Positions 63,448 to 64,000 of a DNA stretch of 64,000 nt are shown here, piece after piece. Position numbers and translations under genes: made by a program. The notes beneath the pieces were generated by a model. That model saw only the letters and a list, made by a program, of their open reading frames with translations, made no database searches and was not told where the DNA came from. This DNA is from Gracilibacillus caseinilyticus. Lineage in GTDB: Bacteria; Bacillota; Bacilli; Bacillales; Amphibacillaceae. Where the stretch lies: NCBI RefSeq assembly GCF_022919115.1, contig NZ_CP095072.1, positions 868,001 to 932,000 on the forward strand. The letters are read 5' to 3'. The first letter of the stretch is position 1. Each line of letters starts with the position of its first letter.

Positions 63448-64000
63448 GGTTACTGCATTAAAGCAAACGCCGCTCTTTAATTTATATAATAACTACGGTG
63501 CAAAAGTAATTGATTTTGGAGGTTGGGCACTTCCAGTACAATTTTCCGGAATTGTAGCAGAGCATGAAACAGTTCGTATGCATGCAGGTCTTTTCGATGT
63601 TTCCCATATGGGCGAAATACTTATAGAAGGAAAAGATGCAGAAGATTTCATCAATCATCTTATAACGAATGACATATCAAAGGTAGATATCAACCAAGCG
63701 CAATATACAGCAATGTGTTATCCCGATGGTGGCACCGTAGATGATTTAATCGTTTATAAATTAGATCAGCAGAAATTCTTACTAGTTATTAATGCTGCTA
63801 ATATCGAAAAAGATTTTAATTGGATCAAGCTCCATAAGAAAGGCTATTTATCTATTAAAAATATTTCGAACGACGTGGCACAGCTTGCTATCCAAGGGCC
63901 AAAAGCAGTAACTATTTTGCAAAAGTTAACAGATATACGTGTATCCGACATTGAGAGATTTCATTTCATCCAAAATGTCAATCTAGATGGGATCACCGAT
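63440..64000 (+). CDS. gcvT: Aminomethyltransferase (glycine cleavage T protein), cut by window edge
   Basis: The first 187 codons are present. LKQTPLFNLYNNYGAKVIDF, GGWALPVQFSGIVAEHETVR and HAGLFDVSHMGEI are standard GcvT N-terminal sequence. It transfers the methylene group of glycine to tetrahydrofolate. ATG 63440 follows CGGAGGTGG. Downstream gcvPA and gcvPB would be expected outside the window. Confidence 0.95.
   Translation, partial: MSKVTALKQTPLFNLYNNYGAKVIDFGGWALPVQFSGIVAEHETVRMHAGLFDVSHMGEILIEGKDAEDFINHLITNDISKVDINQAQYTAMCYPDGGTVDDLIVYKLDQQKFLLVINAANIEKDFNWIKLHKKGYLSIKNISNDVAQLAIQGPKAVTILQKLTDIRVSDIERFHFIQNVNLDGITD

Overview
The window looks like chromosomal DNA of a low-GC, endospore-forming Bacillaceae. 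Evidence: a GerA-type germinant receptor, the CwlJ cortex hydrolase, a SigW/RsiW pair, the cdaA-cdaR-glmM-glmS cluster with a glmS ribozyme, and a tandem glycine riboswitch. The genus is not certain; a Gracilibacillus/Oceanobacillus/Virgibacillus-like halotolerant bacterium is my inference. No tRNA, rRNA, CRISPR array or intact prophage was seen.

Layout. 1-6.1 kb: efflux pumps and regulators (two MFS, two LysR, a CGNR-finger regulator), plus a peptide-deformylase paralogue fused head-to-tail with an Asp/Glu racemase. 6.3-12.1 kb: small membrane and lipoprotein genes and a 1698-residue secreted pectin enzyme joining a CE12 rhamnogalacturonan acetylesterase to a PL11 rhamnogalacturonan lyase, with a cre-like site upstream. 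12.3-16.8 kb: CorA, a YitT protein, a DUF2087 regulator, a YhfK-like reductase. 16.9-19.5 kb: a graveyard of broken genes (headless resolvase, frameshifted secreted protein, response regulator and histidine kinase scraps). 19.5-24.8 kb: CtaG-like protein, an SDR that has lost its stop, cell-wall enzymes (3D domain, LysM-NlpC/P60, CwlJ). 24.9-27.1 kb: a zinc-starvation island (ZnuA, decayed S14 paralogue, ZinT) with two Zur-like boxes. 28.2-32.2 kb: a germinant receptor whose A and C genes face its B gene. 32.4-41.7 kb: PadR/DUF1129 pair, GNAT, YdeI, HAD, MazG, IlvD, FadR-type regulator, broken MOSC gene, broken kinase-like gene, Arr rifamycin ADP-ribosyltransferase. 41.9-48.4 kb: MFS with its TetR, then a lone lipoamide dehydrogenase, hydrolase and TetR module bracketed by two copies of one repeat. 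48.5-58.1 kb: glmS, IS110, glmM, cdaR, cdaA, rsiW, sigW (cell-wall precursor, c-di-AMP and envelope stress). 58.5-61.3 kb: M20 amidohydrolase with a two-gene permease. 61.8-64 kb: glycine riboswitch, sdaAB, sdaAA and the start of gcvT.

The most striking non-genic content is a family of palindromic MITE-like elements (two near-complete copies at 12.3 and 27.2 kb, partial copies at 14.9, 24.2, 38.8, 50.8 and 56.7 kb) and a second repeat family at 44.2 and 48.1 kb. No wholly new protein system stood out. The best leads are these repeats, the deformylase-racemase pair, the rearranged germination locus, and the riboswitch linking glycine sensing to serine deamination. Many starts are placed at the codon that follows a good ribosome binding site rather than at the longest open frame; such cases are stated.
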